From: Varroa destructor
Taxonomy: Eukaryota > Arthropoda > Arachnida > Mesostigmata > Varroidae
Reading direction: 5' to 3'
DNA length: 64,000 nucleotides
Assembly (NCBI RefSeq): GCF_002443255.2
Contig: NW_019211454.1
Location: forward strand, 571,936-635,935
The translations under genes and the position numbers were made by a program. The notes beneath the pieces are model-generated. The model worked only from the letters and a program-made list of their open reading frames with translations, did not search any database and was not told the DNA's origin. Shown here one piece after another: positions 39,037 through 50,734 of the stretch (the first letter of the stretch is position 1; each line of letters opens with the position of its first letter).

Positions 39037-40240
39037 CACACCTAGAACTCCCTTAATTCTTGGGGTGACTATCTGAAGTGCGCTCTCGGACACGAAATCA
39101 CCGGTTTATAAGCATCAGTGCGTTGTGAAAGCAGGAGGAAACGTATATATAATAGTAGATTACAAGGCATTGAATAGTGTACAGAAAGGACACTAGGTTG
39201 TATTTACAAGAAGGAGCTATCGAATTCAACTTGGCTTCGTAAGGATAATTTGTGACATTCTCAATTAAAAAACACAGATCACGATCGAATAATGTGAACA
39301 AAGCAGAGACACAATTGTGAACGCATAATGTACCTACGTATTATACTACCTATCGGCAATGTGGCAAGAGTTTTCGAAATTATACCATTCCTCTTTGTTT
39401 GCACCACGTATAATTGAATCGAACGCGAACCCGTTGCCCGTGTCGTTTATAATTGTTATGTTTTGTTGGCTATTGATGTCTGCTGGCGTCTAAACGGAAG
39501 GCGATACTTTGCTTGACAACTAGTGTAGTTCTTTACCACTGTACTAGAATTTTTCTATACGACATGTACGCAGCTTCGTTAGGACAGCAAGCATGATTAT
39601 TTCAGTGATCGAACAACAATCTAGCCATGGATCGATATGGCCTTGTACTTCCCTGTAGGGCATAGCAGTTTGCCTTTACTTTGAGGGTCAAATAGAGCTA
39701 AACATAAACGGTGAACTCCTTTCTGTAAACGACAGTTTCTGAGCATGACCAATATGAAGTGAGTATTATCGCAATTTGCAAATGCGTGTTTCGGGACCCT
39801 GGGAGTGTAGGTGCCAGTTCTCGTATGGCCGATAATAATCTAGTTAATCTAGTTAAGTGAAATCATTTCAGGTTATTTAGAAGTAATATTTACGGCCAAA
39901 GAGTACTCCCAAATCCGATATGTATGCGGCGTCACGGTTCATTAGGTTTAAATCAACTTCCCAACTGCTTGCTGCTTCAATACATGATAAACAAGGCTTA
40001 ACAGTTGTTTCGATGTATTTATCGATACCAGGTTAATATAAGTAAAAGTAGACTGGCTTAAAAGAATGTTTTATGTAGAATATTGAGGTTAATCATTGCT
40101 TCAGACGAATCTTTACGGTGGGAGGAACCTTAAGATTGCTTTCGCGTTGATTCCAAGCATCCGTCACAGTGGTCTGCTACCGCAATCTTGAATACCTTTA
40201 AGGCCCCTGCTCATCATAGCCGCGGATTTAGTCTACCGTT
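39037..40240. other. Stretch between two retroelement fragments
   Basis: No gene was recognised. A tandem aatctagtt duplication occurs at about 39838-39857. It may contain further unrecognised decay of the flanking elements. Confidence 0.45.
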
Positions 40241-40690
40241 TCATCGCTTTCTCTTCTTGCTTGCTCTTAACTTTCTAACCCTCTATATACTTTCCATAAA
40301 GCTTAACACGGCATCCCATTCCTCTTCGTTTCTTAGCGTCATCACTATAATGTTGTCAGTTATAATTTTAGCCAGGTGTATGCAGCTATATCGTTCTTAG
40401 CAAGATCGCACAGCAAAAACATTTCGGCGAGTCTGCCTTTCTGATCCTTTACAAGTACTCTTGGAAAGAGCCGTGCCTGCGGGATGCCTGCGTGAAGCAG
40501 TAGGTAACTTCTTCGTGTTTCCTTTCTGGCCAGTTTCTAATATTTTTGATGAGCCTCCTTGTCAGTGACCTCCAGCCGTCTCGCACTATCGCTAGCGCCT
40601 TCCACGGCAGCAAAAACAATTCTGACCATATTTTAGCTTTGAGCAACTTTTCGAAATAGAGCCAAAAGGTGTCAGTTCTCGATATCTTAT
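40241..40690 (-). mobile_element. R1-like LINE fragment 2, 3' end of ORF2
   Basis: The minus-strand frame from 40646 translates with the C-terminal features of R1/Jockey-superfamily ORF2. The segment TRRLIKNIRNWPERKHEEVTY is followed by SFQEYL. After one in-frame stop (40449-40451) comes RIRKADSPKCFCC, the start of the terminal cysteine-histidine zinc motif. A later frame, about 40286-40344, gives LRNEEEWDAVLSFMESI, matching the conserved Trp-containing tail. A stop at 40241-40243 may be the original ORF2 end. Two or more disabling changes are present and the 5' part is missing, as is usual for 5'-truncated LINEs. It lies outside any rDNA context, although classical R1 elements insert in 28S rDNA. 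Confidence 0.75.
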
Positions 40691-41537
40691 GTCGTTAACG
40701 TCCTTATATATTCCTATCGTCTTTAGTTAAGTCCTGAATTATAATAGGTGTAGATTTTACAACGTCACTGGAAGAACTAAAATATAGTCGATTAGTAGCC
40801 TATTAACTTCATTACTTATATTCACTGTCACTGCATCTTCCATGTTGTTTGTTTTGAGTAAGTTTTTAGGGAAATCAGAATCTGTTTTTATACAGTTCTG
40901 ATTTCAGTGCATGCGCAAGTAGAAGAGTATGCCATGTCTGCAGGCGAGGCAGTATGAGCTGAGGAATGGCTTATGATCTGTAAAAAAAAAAAATGCAAGT
41001 TTCCGTCTGAAACTTTGTGATCGCAAAGATGATTCTCAGTGTTTCTCACTCGATCTGGTAATATCGTCGTCGGATATAATTAAGTGACTTGTACATATGA
41101 ACAGAAACTCGTTCAGATTTGTCTGAAAAGTTATCTAGGATAGCTTTCAGACCTTACTCACTTGTATCTATAACCAATAATCGATAAAGTAGGATTGCGG
41201 TAGCTAAGTAATAAATCTGATATTAACGTGTTTCATTTTGTAAAATTACTCTCCCGCTAATAGGTGCAAACGAAACAAGTTTCTTAGCAGTTCACTAAAG
41301 AGTGCTCATATTTTGTGTACTCTTGGAGTAAAAGGCAAGGAAACACTCTGACCGTCTTAACATCCTTTGAACGTTGCATTTTAACAATTGTAGATATTCT
41401 ATCGGGATTGTCCTACTTCATTAATAACAAAATTTAGATATGGGATTTGTTTGTTCGAAAACAAGCATTTAGTAAATCCGAAATCAGCGATATGAAAGAC
41501 AGCTAGAGCAATTGTGCTGTTCAACTATCTTTCCACA
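40691..41537. other. Stretch without a recognised gene
   Basis: AT-rich DNA with an A-run near 40982 and nothing coding recognised. It could hold the unrecognised 5' continuation of the neighbouring minus-strand R1-like fragment. Confidence 0.4.
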
Positions 41538-41561
41538 ATATATATATATATATATATATAT
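41538..41561. repeat. (AT)n microsatellite
   Basis: About 12 AT units immediately beside the Gypsy fragment, at the point where its reverse-transcriptase frame is lost. Confidence 0.97.
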
Positions 41562-41860
41562 GCAGCTGCTTCCTTTATACTCGTTAACCTGAGATCCACA
41601 AGTTGTTGAAAAATGACAGGAGTACATTTTATGATAAAGGGTCGAATAATATACTCAGACAATTCTTTCTGAGCATTTATAGTACCAAGGAACGGTCACC
41701 GTCCATACTAGTCTTTAAGTACGCTTTTGAAAGGTCGATTAAAATATTTTCCATCGTTTAATTTTATCGAAATCTTTCCTTTTGGTGGCGATGGATAGCG
41801 ATGATTATGTAAAGCGCCGACTAAAAAAAATCAGTGCCATAATATGCATTTCTCTGTTTT
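41562..41860 (-). mobile_element. Ty3/Gypsy-type reverse transcriptase fragment 2
   Basis: The minus strand can be read in one frame, with few stops, through conserved Gypsy reverse-transcriptase blocks. HRYPSP is at 41786-41803 and LNDGKYF at about 41742-41762. The following block, where the catalytic Asp should lie, is degraded to FNRPFKSVLKD. After two in-frame stops come GTINAQKELSEY and RPFIIKCTPVIFQQLVD (about 41588-41660), corresponding to the family's LPFG...FQ block. Part of the catalytic block also reads better in a neighbouring frame (IDLSKAYL), showing a small frameshift. The YxDD box is absent because the frame runs into the AT microsatellite. The copy is non-functional and has no recognised long terminal repeats. 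Confidence 0.75.
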
Positions 41861-43398
41861 TTAGTAATCTTGACGGAAGCCGCTAAACTTGCATGATATA
41901 CAAGTAACTACCAGCGTGAATGACCAGCTCGTGCTTCTTTAAAAACAGGGGACACTGCCTCTTAGCTTTAAGTTGGTCTTCGTTCAAAGTCCAGATCTAA
42001 GAATCACTAGGAGATCATGCCGTAATTTTGGATCACCTGTGTAACATATTATAGACTTTAATAAAAGTCTAAATAAATATAAAGTCTATGTATATCCGAT
42101 CTATTCATAAAATGTTTACAGGTTTACACATAAAATTTACTTTTGCATGATACTCCTTTCAATTCAAAGGTCCAGCTGAACCTTCCATGACAGATTATGA
42201 CTGTTCCATTTGATGATGGTTAGTGAATGATTGAATGAAGGTTAGTGGGGTTTATTTTGGACGAGGCACTTTTATAGTAGTTCACTTTTAATGTTCAGAC
42301 CCGATCTGGTGTCCATATCTCAACTTAGCCTTGGCATTTACTTTTAATGTCACATATACGTGATTTTGACTATTAATTCCGTTCATGATAGCTGCTATGA
42401 TCAAACTGGCACGTTTGGGTTATGTCCTCGACATACATCCGTGTTGATTTTTCTGAGCGAGCTGAAGGACTGAAAAAGCTATTATTTCTGTCTTGAAAGG
42501 ACTAATTACTTCGCTTCTCGAATTGCGCTGCACTCTCTGAAAACGTAATTCATAATACTTTAAACGGTCTCTATTTTCTAAGCTTATTTTCCATTATAAA
42601 GTTGAGGATCTCAATCGAAACGTTTTATACGATTTGAAGGTACACACTTTTTTTTGCATAGTAGAAGGTTGATCTTTAAGAGCCAGCAAATAGCAGCGTT
42701 ACACGAAACAAGTACACGAGACCTGTGGCGTGCTTAAAGTAGGCTGGCTTTATACAGTCGGGCTAGCGTAATCGATTCACTGTGAAATAACGGTGGTCCA
42801 TACGGTGCACAAGGTGCAATTTCGAAGTTATAAAAAAGCAATAATATTTTCCACGATAATTTAACGGATCCTCAACCCTTGCAATCACTAGGGGATCTTT
42901 TCGCGTCTTTTGAGCATTGTACACGCCAAATACTCGTTCACTTGGTACTAACTCTATACGAATGTAAGTTAAGACATTGAAACATTGAAGTATCATGCCT
43001 TCGAACCTAAGAGAATTTGTGGCGAGTGAAGGAGCTCCGCGGCCAAATTTCACTGGTCTAGTCTTTTGCATATTCTCTTGGGAGTTGCCAATGCTTGCTA
43101 GATAGTGAATAAGATGAAATTTCAGCATACAGAAGAGGGCATATTAACGAGTGTCGCACTGATCTCGTTCGGTAAGTTTCTGACGACATCTTTGAATCGT
43201 CCGAAATGATTTTATTTATTTAGAAAATGTCTTTAAGCAGTTCTAGGAGTTTTGGGGTAGCTTAAAAGGCGTCGCATTCTGAGATATATAGATATAGATT
43301 AAAAATCAATGAATACTGTTTTCAAGTGTTGGCGCGCACTGCTGAAGGTGCGCTAGGTACGCCAGAAGAATTCGGTTAGCATGATAAGTGCCTAGAAG
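41861..43398. other. Stretch without a supported gene
   Basis: A 121-codon minus-strand open frame lies at 42763-43128 but shows no recognisable domain. It could be chance or anonymous retroelement sequence, since it sits between minus-strand retroelement fragments. Confidence 0.4.
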
Positions 43399-43718
43399 CC
43401 GTGATGCTTTTCTAAAATGGCATCCATGAGTTCAATGTAGTGCAGGAAGAATTTCGTCTCGCACGGAATTAAGAAGAAGGTCTGCTGTAAAGTACATAAT
43501 GAGTGGGCGCCTAGAGTTTTATTTGACTGGAGTCCATCGATCGCGGCCAGTACCTCCTGTATTTCAGAGTGAAGACTGATTCTAATGTGATCCTAACAAG
43601 GAACGTTGTTGTTGTCGTCGTCGATATGAAGAGCTGCTGTTTTCCCTTTAAGGGGCAGAGCTGACTCGAATTCTTCGGATTCAAAATCAATTCCTATCAG
43701 TTCGTCATCATGGTGATA
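43399..43718 (-). mobile_element. LINE reverse transcriptase N-terminal fragment
   Basis: One minus-strand frame runs about 106 codons with a single internal stop, far fewer than expected in this AT-rich DNA. It starts near YHHDDELIGIDF. It passes through an Asp/Asn-rich linker into EIQEVLAAIDGLQSNKTLG at 43510-43566, which resembles the first motif of non-LTR reverse transcriptases (a helix ending in Lys-x-x-Gly). Next comes LQQTFFLIP and a helical block ending HHGF, consistent with a CR1- or L1-like layout. The later palm motifs were not found. The clade is uncertain, and this could be part of the same element as the R1-like piece at 40241-40690 only if large insertions lie between. Confidence 0.55.
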
Positions 43719-46700
43719 ACCTCTTCACGCAAACGATGTTGATTTTATATTAGTACAACACAACGTATCTAAACTATGCTATATGGATTCACTGATTATG
43801 TTAAATTCGTCATTTTACGCTAAAAAAGGTGAGACTTGCTCGAAGTGGAATCTGTGGACTTATCGTTAGGCAACCAATTTTTAACTGAGTACAAATGTAT
43901 GAGCTTTCTATATTCGGGATGGAAAACTTGATTGTATTTATAGTACTTGCGAATCTCAGCTTATTCTTTCTGCTATTTTTTTCTGGTGTTTTTCTATATA
44001 TTTGAATTGACCTATGGCTTTCTAGCACTATTTCTTATTTGATCTTTATATATCATATATTTATATATCTTTATTAGCTTATTTATTTTTTTGAATGATT
44101 TTGGGCCTAGTTGGCTTCTTCGTATCCAATGGATTATTAGCCATGACCCGCAGAGCACAAGTTTGGAGACTGAATACTCCAGGTCTTAGCATTATCAAGT
44201 GAATATACTCAAATGGCAAAACGGGACATTTGCCTTATACCTTAGTATTATTAATGAAAAAGCATTTCTGAGCTATTGTGAGGGCTATAAAATTACATGC
44301 TAGTACTAAACACGTCTTTGCGTCGTGTTGACGACCTTCGTGACGCCTTTGGAGTAGCAAACCAATGCGAAAATTGACTAAAATATAGTTGTAACTTGCA
44401 AAGTTAGGATTCCTCATCTAATGCTTTGGTTACCGTGTTGAACGTTACTGAGTACGAATACTTAATAATTGCTGCTAGCTCAGATCGAACGTACATCGAA
44501 ACACCTATTTAGACTTTGAATATTGCGACAATATAGAATCTCCCCATACTATATTGCCACAGTAAACCTTATTAAAGCACTTATTTGCTGGGTTTTTGAT
44601 CATTAAACATTTTTGATATTTGAGGTTGCTTAATAATTTTCGAATAAAAAAATTTAGGAGCTCGGCTGTAAAAGTTTCGTAGATACATTTTAGGAGTGGT
44701 ATAATCATTATAAATGCGATTGTTATGCTTAATCACAATAATTTTAGCCCCTAAAATTTGCTTTTTGGTGCAACGAATGCATACATTCGCCATGTCTGGT
44801 GCTGCTATGTGACTAGGTATGCTTTTGCTTTTTTCTTTTGTCGTACTGAACCATTTAAAATATTTAAAGAAACCCATCTTATGGAATAATTAATGTATGA
44901 TTTTACATTGTAGCAATCATTAGACCATCGCTTACACGGCATACTAAAAACTAGATAAAATGTTTATGCGCATTACATTTCTATTCGGATTTTATGGTGC
45001 GTATATATGTGTAAATCTTGCAGCTTACTAATAACGTATTGTTGGAATAATGCTTAGATTTCAACTAAGTCTTATTGAAACGTACACAAAAATTACCACC
45101 CCATTATTTCAATATCAGGGACAAGAAACCGCAAATACGTTTATGCATCATTATCTCAGGGCGATAGCGTTCGACATACCTATAGACAAAAAATATATGC
45201 AATGATATGCATATGTTTCATGTTTTTAGAAGCACCGTCTTCTTTACGTTCATATGTAACCGATGCTATCAAAGATCTCGCGGTTGGTTTCGCATTTACC
45301 TGCATTTCGTTGTGTCCGCCAACAAACAGAAAGCTACGCAGTTCTGATGTCCTAATTAGACATCTCCTTTGCCCTCTTAATTTTGTAAATTCCATTAAGA
45401 AGGAAATACGATACAACAATAGGTACACTACGACTCTCGGAACTAGATGCTGTCACGCTTAATTAATCATCGCTACCTTAGCATTGAGCACTAAAGTTCG
45501 ATTAAATTGCAGATGGAATCTCTATACCCTCGAAGGTCGTACTCAAGGAGAAACGAAAAAACAAACCACATTGCCGTGTTACTTCAACTTAAAAACACTT
45601 GAAACCAATCTACTCTTATTTGTTTAACTTGCATACAGATAGCACAATGTTCAAGTGCAATATTAGTAGATAAACTATTCATCAGACGCTATTCATATAT
45701 GTGTTCCGCATATTGCTATATGAGCTCCCTTAAGTTTCGAGGCTTTATTTGCTTGAAAGTTTCCCAACTTAGTTTCCTCACTTCAAAAGCTTTCCGCCGC
45801 ACTGTCCGCACCGCGCACAAGAGGCAATCCTACAGGCACGAAGCGGGGCCTCCCATGAAGTTAGTGAATATACACATGCCATTGCTCATACGTCAGTTAT
45901 TTTTACACGATAGGTAGGTTCCTGATAGACTCCCAAACCGACACTTCAATTTATTTGGTTAGATCTCAGCAGAGGGTACTTTACTATGACCTCCTGAAAT
46001 ACAGACTGTAACCAGACTTGGTATGCCAGAGCTGTGTCTCGGGGCCATTGTCGAAATTGTATTTTACTTATATGTTTCTTGTCCGATTTCTATTTAGCCA
46101 TGTTGCTCACGTATCACATTGTTGGAGAGAGGTTGTATCAAAAATTCTGCGGGAACCTACAAAATAAATATCAGCATTGTATCCGAACCTAAATGAAATA
46201 TTGTACAACGAAAGTAGCCTTAGTACTGCAATCTAGATTCATATGCCACCGTAATTAATTAAAAAAATATACTTACAGATAGTGACAATGGACAGAAGAC
46301 ATTAAATGAGTTATTTTCAAAGAACTGCTTCATGTCGGGGTTGTATATCCATCCAAACACATATTATGGTATATACGATCCAAATGATTGTTGGACATGA
46401 TACTCACAAGAATGTTATCATAGGCGGCCCTTGCCGTTTGCTGGGCAAACGTCCGAAATACACTAGGCCGCAAAGGCCAGTCCTTGGTCATACTTGCGTT
46501 CCAATATCCGGTCAGCCATCTAAAAGAATTAGCAGCAAAGGGAAAAGCGTTTAGAACATGTCGAATCACTTCTCTGTAATCTTTAATGAGTAATGCATAA
46601 CGCGAATGAAACGAGCTGCGACCGATACAAATCAACATTAAGCATGATGGTCTAATTAATTGACAAACAACTGTACCACTGGTCGGCTCCGCTATCGGTA

Positions 46701-46899
46701 AATTTACGAAAATACAAGCAACTACAATGAGGTAAGTAGAACGCAAAGGAAAGTACTGGTGGAATTTATAATATAGAATATATGTAGAAATGAGAGAAAC
46801 AGGGATCTTTCCATTTCAACAGCTGGATTGGGCCATTCTTAGCACATTAACAATGTATAAGGCGACTGGTGGCAACTAGCAAGTACAATCACTGAAAAG
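43719..46899. other. Stretch without a supported gene
   Basis: No domain was recognised. The longest frame is the 138-codon minus-strand frame 46330-46746. It starts at TTG and has a hydrophobic N-terminal part but no identified family. Frames at 45180-45428 (-) and 45202-45462 (+) overlap in antisense and look like chance. Confidence 0.45.
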
Positions 46900-47970
46900 G
46901 TATATTAAATGAGTTGAACAACAACGTCTGGGGTAACGCATATGAGATCGTCAAGCTGGCCGCAGTGACCATGGAGAGGAACAGTGGGGAACTACAGATG
47001 ACTATTCATGGTACATGCGATATAAACTAGCGCTCGAGAACGTAAAGCTAAGTATTCTAAGCGGCAGAAAGAAGGTCGGTGTGGTCAACATTAAATTGCA
47101 TGACTACAATATTGAATCAAACAAATAAAATAATTCGGAATGGTCATCGATTGTGTGATGAATGAGGTCGTGTCCATTATGCTATGGATGAGGCTATTAA
47201 AGCTATCAGTAACCTATCAGTAACCTAAGAAAACGACTTCGTCGAAAAAAAAGAAAACAAAAAGAACGTGAGCCGATTTAAAAAGAGCCCACGGAAAATT
47301 TTAACATCTGCAGAAGCATTGGTCGCTGTATGGGGTCCCCATCTGTAAGAAAGCCCTTACGAGGAAAAAGAACGTCGAATTAGAATACAGACAAATCGCC
47401 ATAAGGTTAAGTAGAGCTTTCTCATCCATTATCTCTTACGATGCTGTCACAGTGGCAAGGAGACGAGTGTGTTTTAACTGCTAAACTAAGGAGAAAATTA
47501 GAAAAAAAAGATTTTAACGGAAAAATAAGTCAATCGGATGTCAGAAAAATAACGTTAGGGAAACGGCAGAAAAGGTGGCAGTCGTCACAGGCGAGTACAA
47601 CAGTAATCATAAGGGAACGTACCAAGGATCGGTAAGTTATACATGAGAAAGCATGGACAGCTTATATTCTATTTCACCTGGATGCTTAATGGTCAATATT
47701 TTTGACAGCCACCAGACCAGAGTAAGCAAAGCTGAAACCGATAGCTGCATCCACTGTGATCTGGGCAATACAAACGATTTAAAAGACATATTTCGGCAAT
47801 GTTGTGGGGGGTGAGAGAACTGGACTCGAGATAGGACTGGGGGTTCACTAGTTATGAAAAGTGGACTTAAAAAATGTTCGATTCAAAGGAGAGCTGGCAT
47901 GATATAAGTACGTATGTTGGATGTATCTTTAAAGGAAAAAAGCTTGAATGTTTGGCTCAGATTGTATCTG
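46900..47970 (+). mobile_element. R1-like LINE fragment 1, ORF2 with deleted polymerase core
   Basis: Plus-strand translation gives R1/Jockey-superfamily ORF2 blocks in order, across several frames. LNELNNNVWGNAYEIVK at 46905-46955 resembles the segment that precedes the reverse transcriptase. Then WYMRYKLALENVKLSILSGR and KKVGVVNIK (about 47011-47097) resemble the region just after the catalytic YADD box. DEAIKAISNL is near 47190, and VWGPHL near 47330. KNVELEYRQIAIRLSRAFSS (47371-47430) begins the C-terminal helical region. The zinc-motif part SKAETDSCIHCDLGN is at 47725-47769. The tail KESWHDISTYVGCIFKGKK is near 47885-47945. The polymerase core is missing between the first two blocks, so there is an internal deletion. 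Many stops are present. A CT microsatellite follows 34 bp downstream. Confidence 0.78.
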
Positions 47971-48003
47971 AATGAATCCTCTCGTTCCTCTCTGGTTTGT
48001 TTT

Positions 48004-48008
48004 CCCCC

Positions 48009-48043
<35 letters not shown>
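48004..48043. repeat. Pyrimidine/(CT)n microsatellite
   Basis: A C6 run passes into about 15 CT units with one CCT interruption. It follows closely after the R1-like fragment and may mark or derive from its 3' end. Confidence 0.95.
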
Positions 48044-50497
48044 ATTGATAAGCTGTCCCGGACGATGCTTGACTAGCTGTGGTTCTTCTAGCTTTTAAGC
48101 AGCTGTACTCTCTTTCTCGTTGTTTATGATCAAATCTGGGGGAAGCAGTTCTAGACTTCAGAAATAGTTTTGTCGTTACTACCTGGCTGGATTATGCGAG
48201 ATATGCGTATAGTATTTCCCTAATTAACTAAGAATCTGTAATCTTATTAATTAAAACATTATCGGGTGCATGGCAATAAAATAATAAAGCTGATAAAAGT
48301 TTGAGTTGCTAAAAAAGAAATGTTGAAGACCCCGAGATTAGGCTTGTTGAGATAGGTGTCTTTAGGCGTTAAAATTTTACATCCAGAATTGCTCTTAGGC
48401 ATTACATCAAACATTTTTAACTCACAGATATCTATCCATGGATATATAGATTCATTTTTCTTGAACCTTTAAAACCTTTTGTGCAGGAAGCTATTATTCA
48501 GCTATTTGTAGACGTTCATAGTATTTCGTAGTTTAGCAGGAATGTCAAAAAAAGCTTCGAGAGATTTTAGCTCAAATTAGTCAGAGACAAATGAAGTGAC
48601 AGCTCTTATTCTGTACTGTCTGCCCCCGTTATTTATTTGTTGCTGTTTTTATATATTATTTTACTTACATATTACTGTGTAGAACATGGCATTGTCTAAT
48701 AGTTTTTTTTTATTCCATTTTATATTTTTCTAGGGAGCCGATTGGGATATTAGCCTTGAGGTAAAAGTTCTAAGGAAGAAAAGGCAGGAGGTTACTGATA
48801 TATTTCTAGACTGTGGAGTCCAGCTAAAACGGCGAACATTTCTCTCCATTCGCTTGAATACCAACTTACCAGTTTGCAGGCTTCTATACAGCATCTACTG
48901 TTAACATCTACTAAGGACAAATGATCGAAAATACATTTTTGTATCTCTCTTCCCACAATTCAGTTTTACAAGATAACGCAAAGTCCTTATTCTACCCGCT
49001 CTGAAAATACGTAAAATATCTTATGATCCTAAATTACAAAATTACACCTAGTGTAAGTTCAAAGGCTGCATATACGAATACGTTTCAGGCGCTGGACATA
49101 CAATACATAACGTGCATTAATTTTTGACGTTTGTATAAAAACACATATTTACAAGATTTATTTATAGTATAGCACAAGACCGATGATGATCGTTCATTCA
49201 TATGTCGCCTAACTTGTAACGTTCACGGGTTTAAGGATTTAAAAATTTAAAAAGAACACGGATATTAAATATTGGTACATAACTTCAACAAGCCTTTAAT
49301 ACTACTGACAAAGGTATGTGTGTATTTAGACACGATCAATAGGAATAGAAGTCAGAGCTACGCTACCAATATTGCTGTTAGATTCAAAGTACCGCTAATG
49401 ACTACATTATATCTCGTTTAAGACTCTATTCATTACACTCTCCTAAGGCCTCATACAAGAAATTATAAATTAAAAAATTATAAATCCCAGTATCGCCAGT
49501 GGTGTTAAACATAGGTGGTCTTTTTAAAGTAAAGTTGTTGCCGACCCATCGTTTCTTTAATCTCGTTGTGTAAGTTACTGCCTGTGGATAGTTTAATCTG
49601 CGCCTTTCAAACTTCACTTACTGATCATACTAAATGACTGAGAAAAGAAAATAGCAATACTGCAGCGCTAGCCTAACGAAGAACATCAATGCACCAATTA
49701 AGTAATCAAAAACACGCTAATCATATTTAACGTATTTCCAATTCTAGGTAAATACATATGTGCTTTACCATAATAGTAGGAAAGATATATTAGAGATAGA
49801 AGCGAGACCGTTTTTACTATGGTTTCGGCTGTTAGGCTTCACGCCTCAACGCAAACTTGATTCCTTCTGTCGCTCATAGTTTTAATGAAGGGCCAGGAAG
49901 GGATCGTAAAAAAACACCAAAGCCTTTCCTGAAATGCCTAGGTGATCTCAGAGGACCGCAGACACATCTATTTACTACCCAAGTAAAGTAAAAAGTCTGG
50001 ACGAGTTGCCATAACCGTATCTGTGCTGAAATGTTGGATAACAAAATACGCGTCATGGTACCAGCTAGGTGGAACAGTCTGTAGGAAAATCGTTAAGTCC
50101 TTAAAACGGAAATGTCCAAGTAACAGCGTACGACAGTGAATCCAGCAAAGCTTGTCTTAGTTCAATATCAAGAATATGGTGATTTAAGTAAAGCTTTTAA
50201 AGGGACTATGATAAGAATATTTTTCATGATCTCATTGTAATTAATTTGCCGGAGTAACGCACTCATACGAGAACGATTTTGTCTGACGTACGTGCTAGTT
50301 AGTACACGTAATTACAGTCTTGTTCAAGTTCGTTTTAGAGTGAAACGAAATATATGTATATAAAAACAAATTTAGCAGTTTGAATGGTGCTATTTCAGTG
50401 GTCATTATCTCTTTCTTCCTTAATCCCTTATTAATTCTGTATACCATTCGAAAGCGTTCTCTTTCCTCTAAGAGTTCGTGGTAATTCCCTTATGTAG
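48044..50497. other. Stretch without a recognised gene
   Basis: AT-rich with frequent stops. Nothing recognisable was seen on either strand. Confidence 0.5.
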
Positions 50498-50734
50498 TGT
50501 TATGTCAATTTCACGGATATTTCTGGTAAAAGAAAGTGCAGGTTCAATTTTGATTTTCTATTTTGTCTTGGAAAAGTTACTGAAGCAGTTCGGGATACTC
50601 ATGCCGTGTGTGGAATGGATTCCGTCCTGATAAAAACTGCTCAGAGGTATTTTTCTCGATTCAAAGATGGCATTATAAGCTTGAGAATACGCCTTACTCC
50701 AAGATCATTCGAGAGTGACGAAGATCTGCGATGA
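50498..50734 (+). mobile_element. Mariner transposase DNA-binding domain fragment (mariner 2)
   Basis: An open plus-strand frame of 78 codons (50498-50731, stop TGA at 50732-50734) matches the N-terminal half of a mariner transposase. FLFCLGKVTEAV at about 50558-50593 is the first helix-turn-helix. AQRYFSRFKDG at about 50642-50674 is the conserved block before the second DNA-binding region. SFESDEDLR at the end corresponds to the following linker. There is no ATG at the expected start. The catalytic part could not be followed downstream, and no terminal repeats were found. It is a fragment with no expected activity. Confidence 0.7.

Noticed and set aside
38822..39076. 84-codon plus-strand frame
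   Set aside because: It is antisense to the Gypsy reverse-transcriptase fragment.
40188..40400. 70-codon hydrophobic plus-strand frame
   Set aside because: It is antisense to the R1-like LINE 3' end.
42763..43128. 121-codon minus-strand open frame between LINE and Gypsy pieces
   Set aside because: A possible reverse-transcriptase reading was tried in other frames, but its spacing to the LINE motif at 43510 was wrong.
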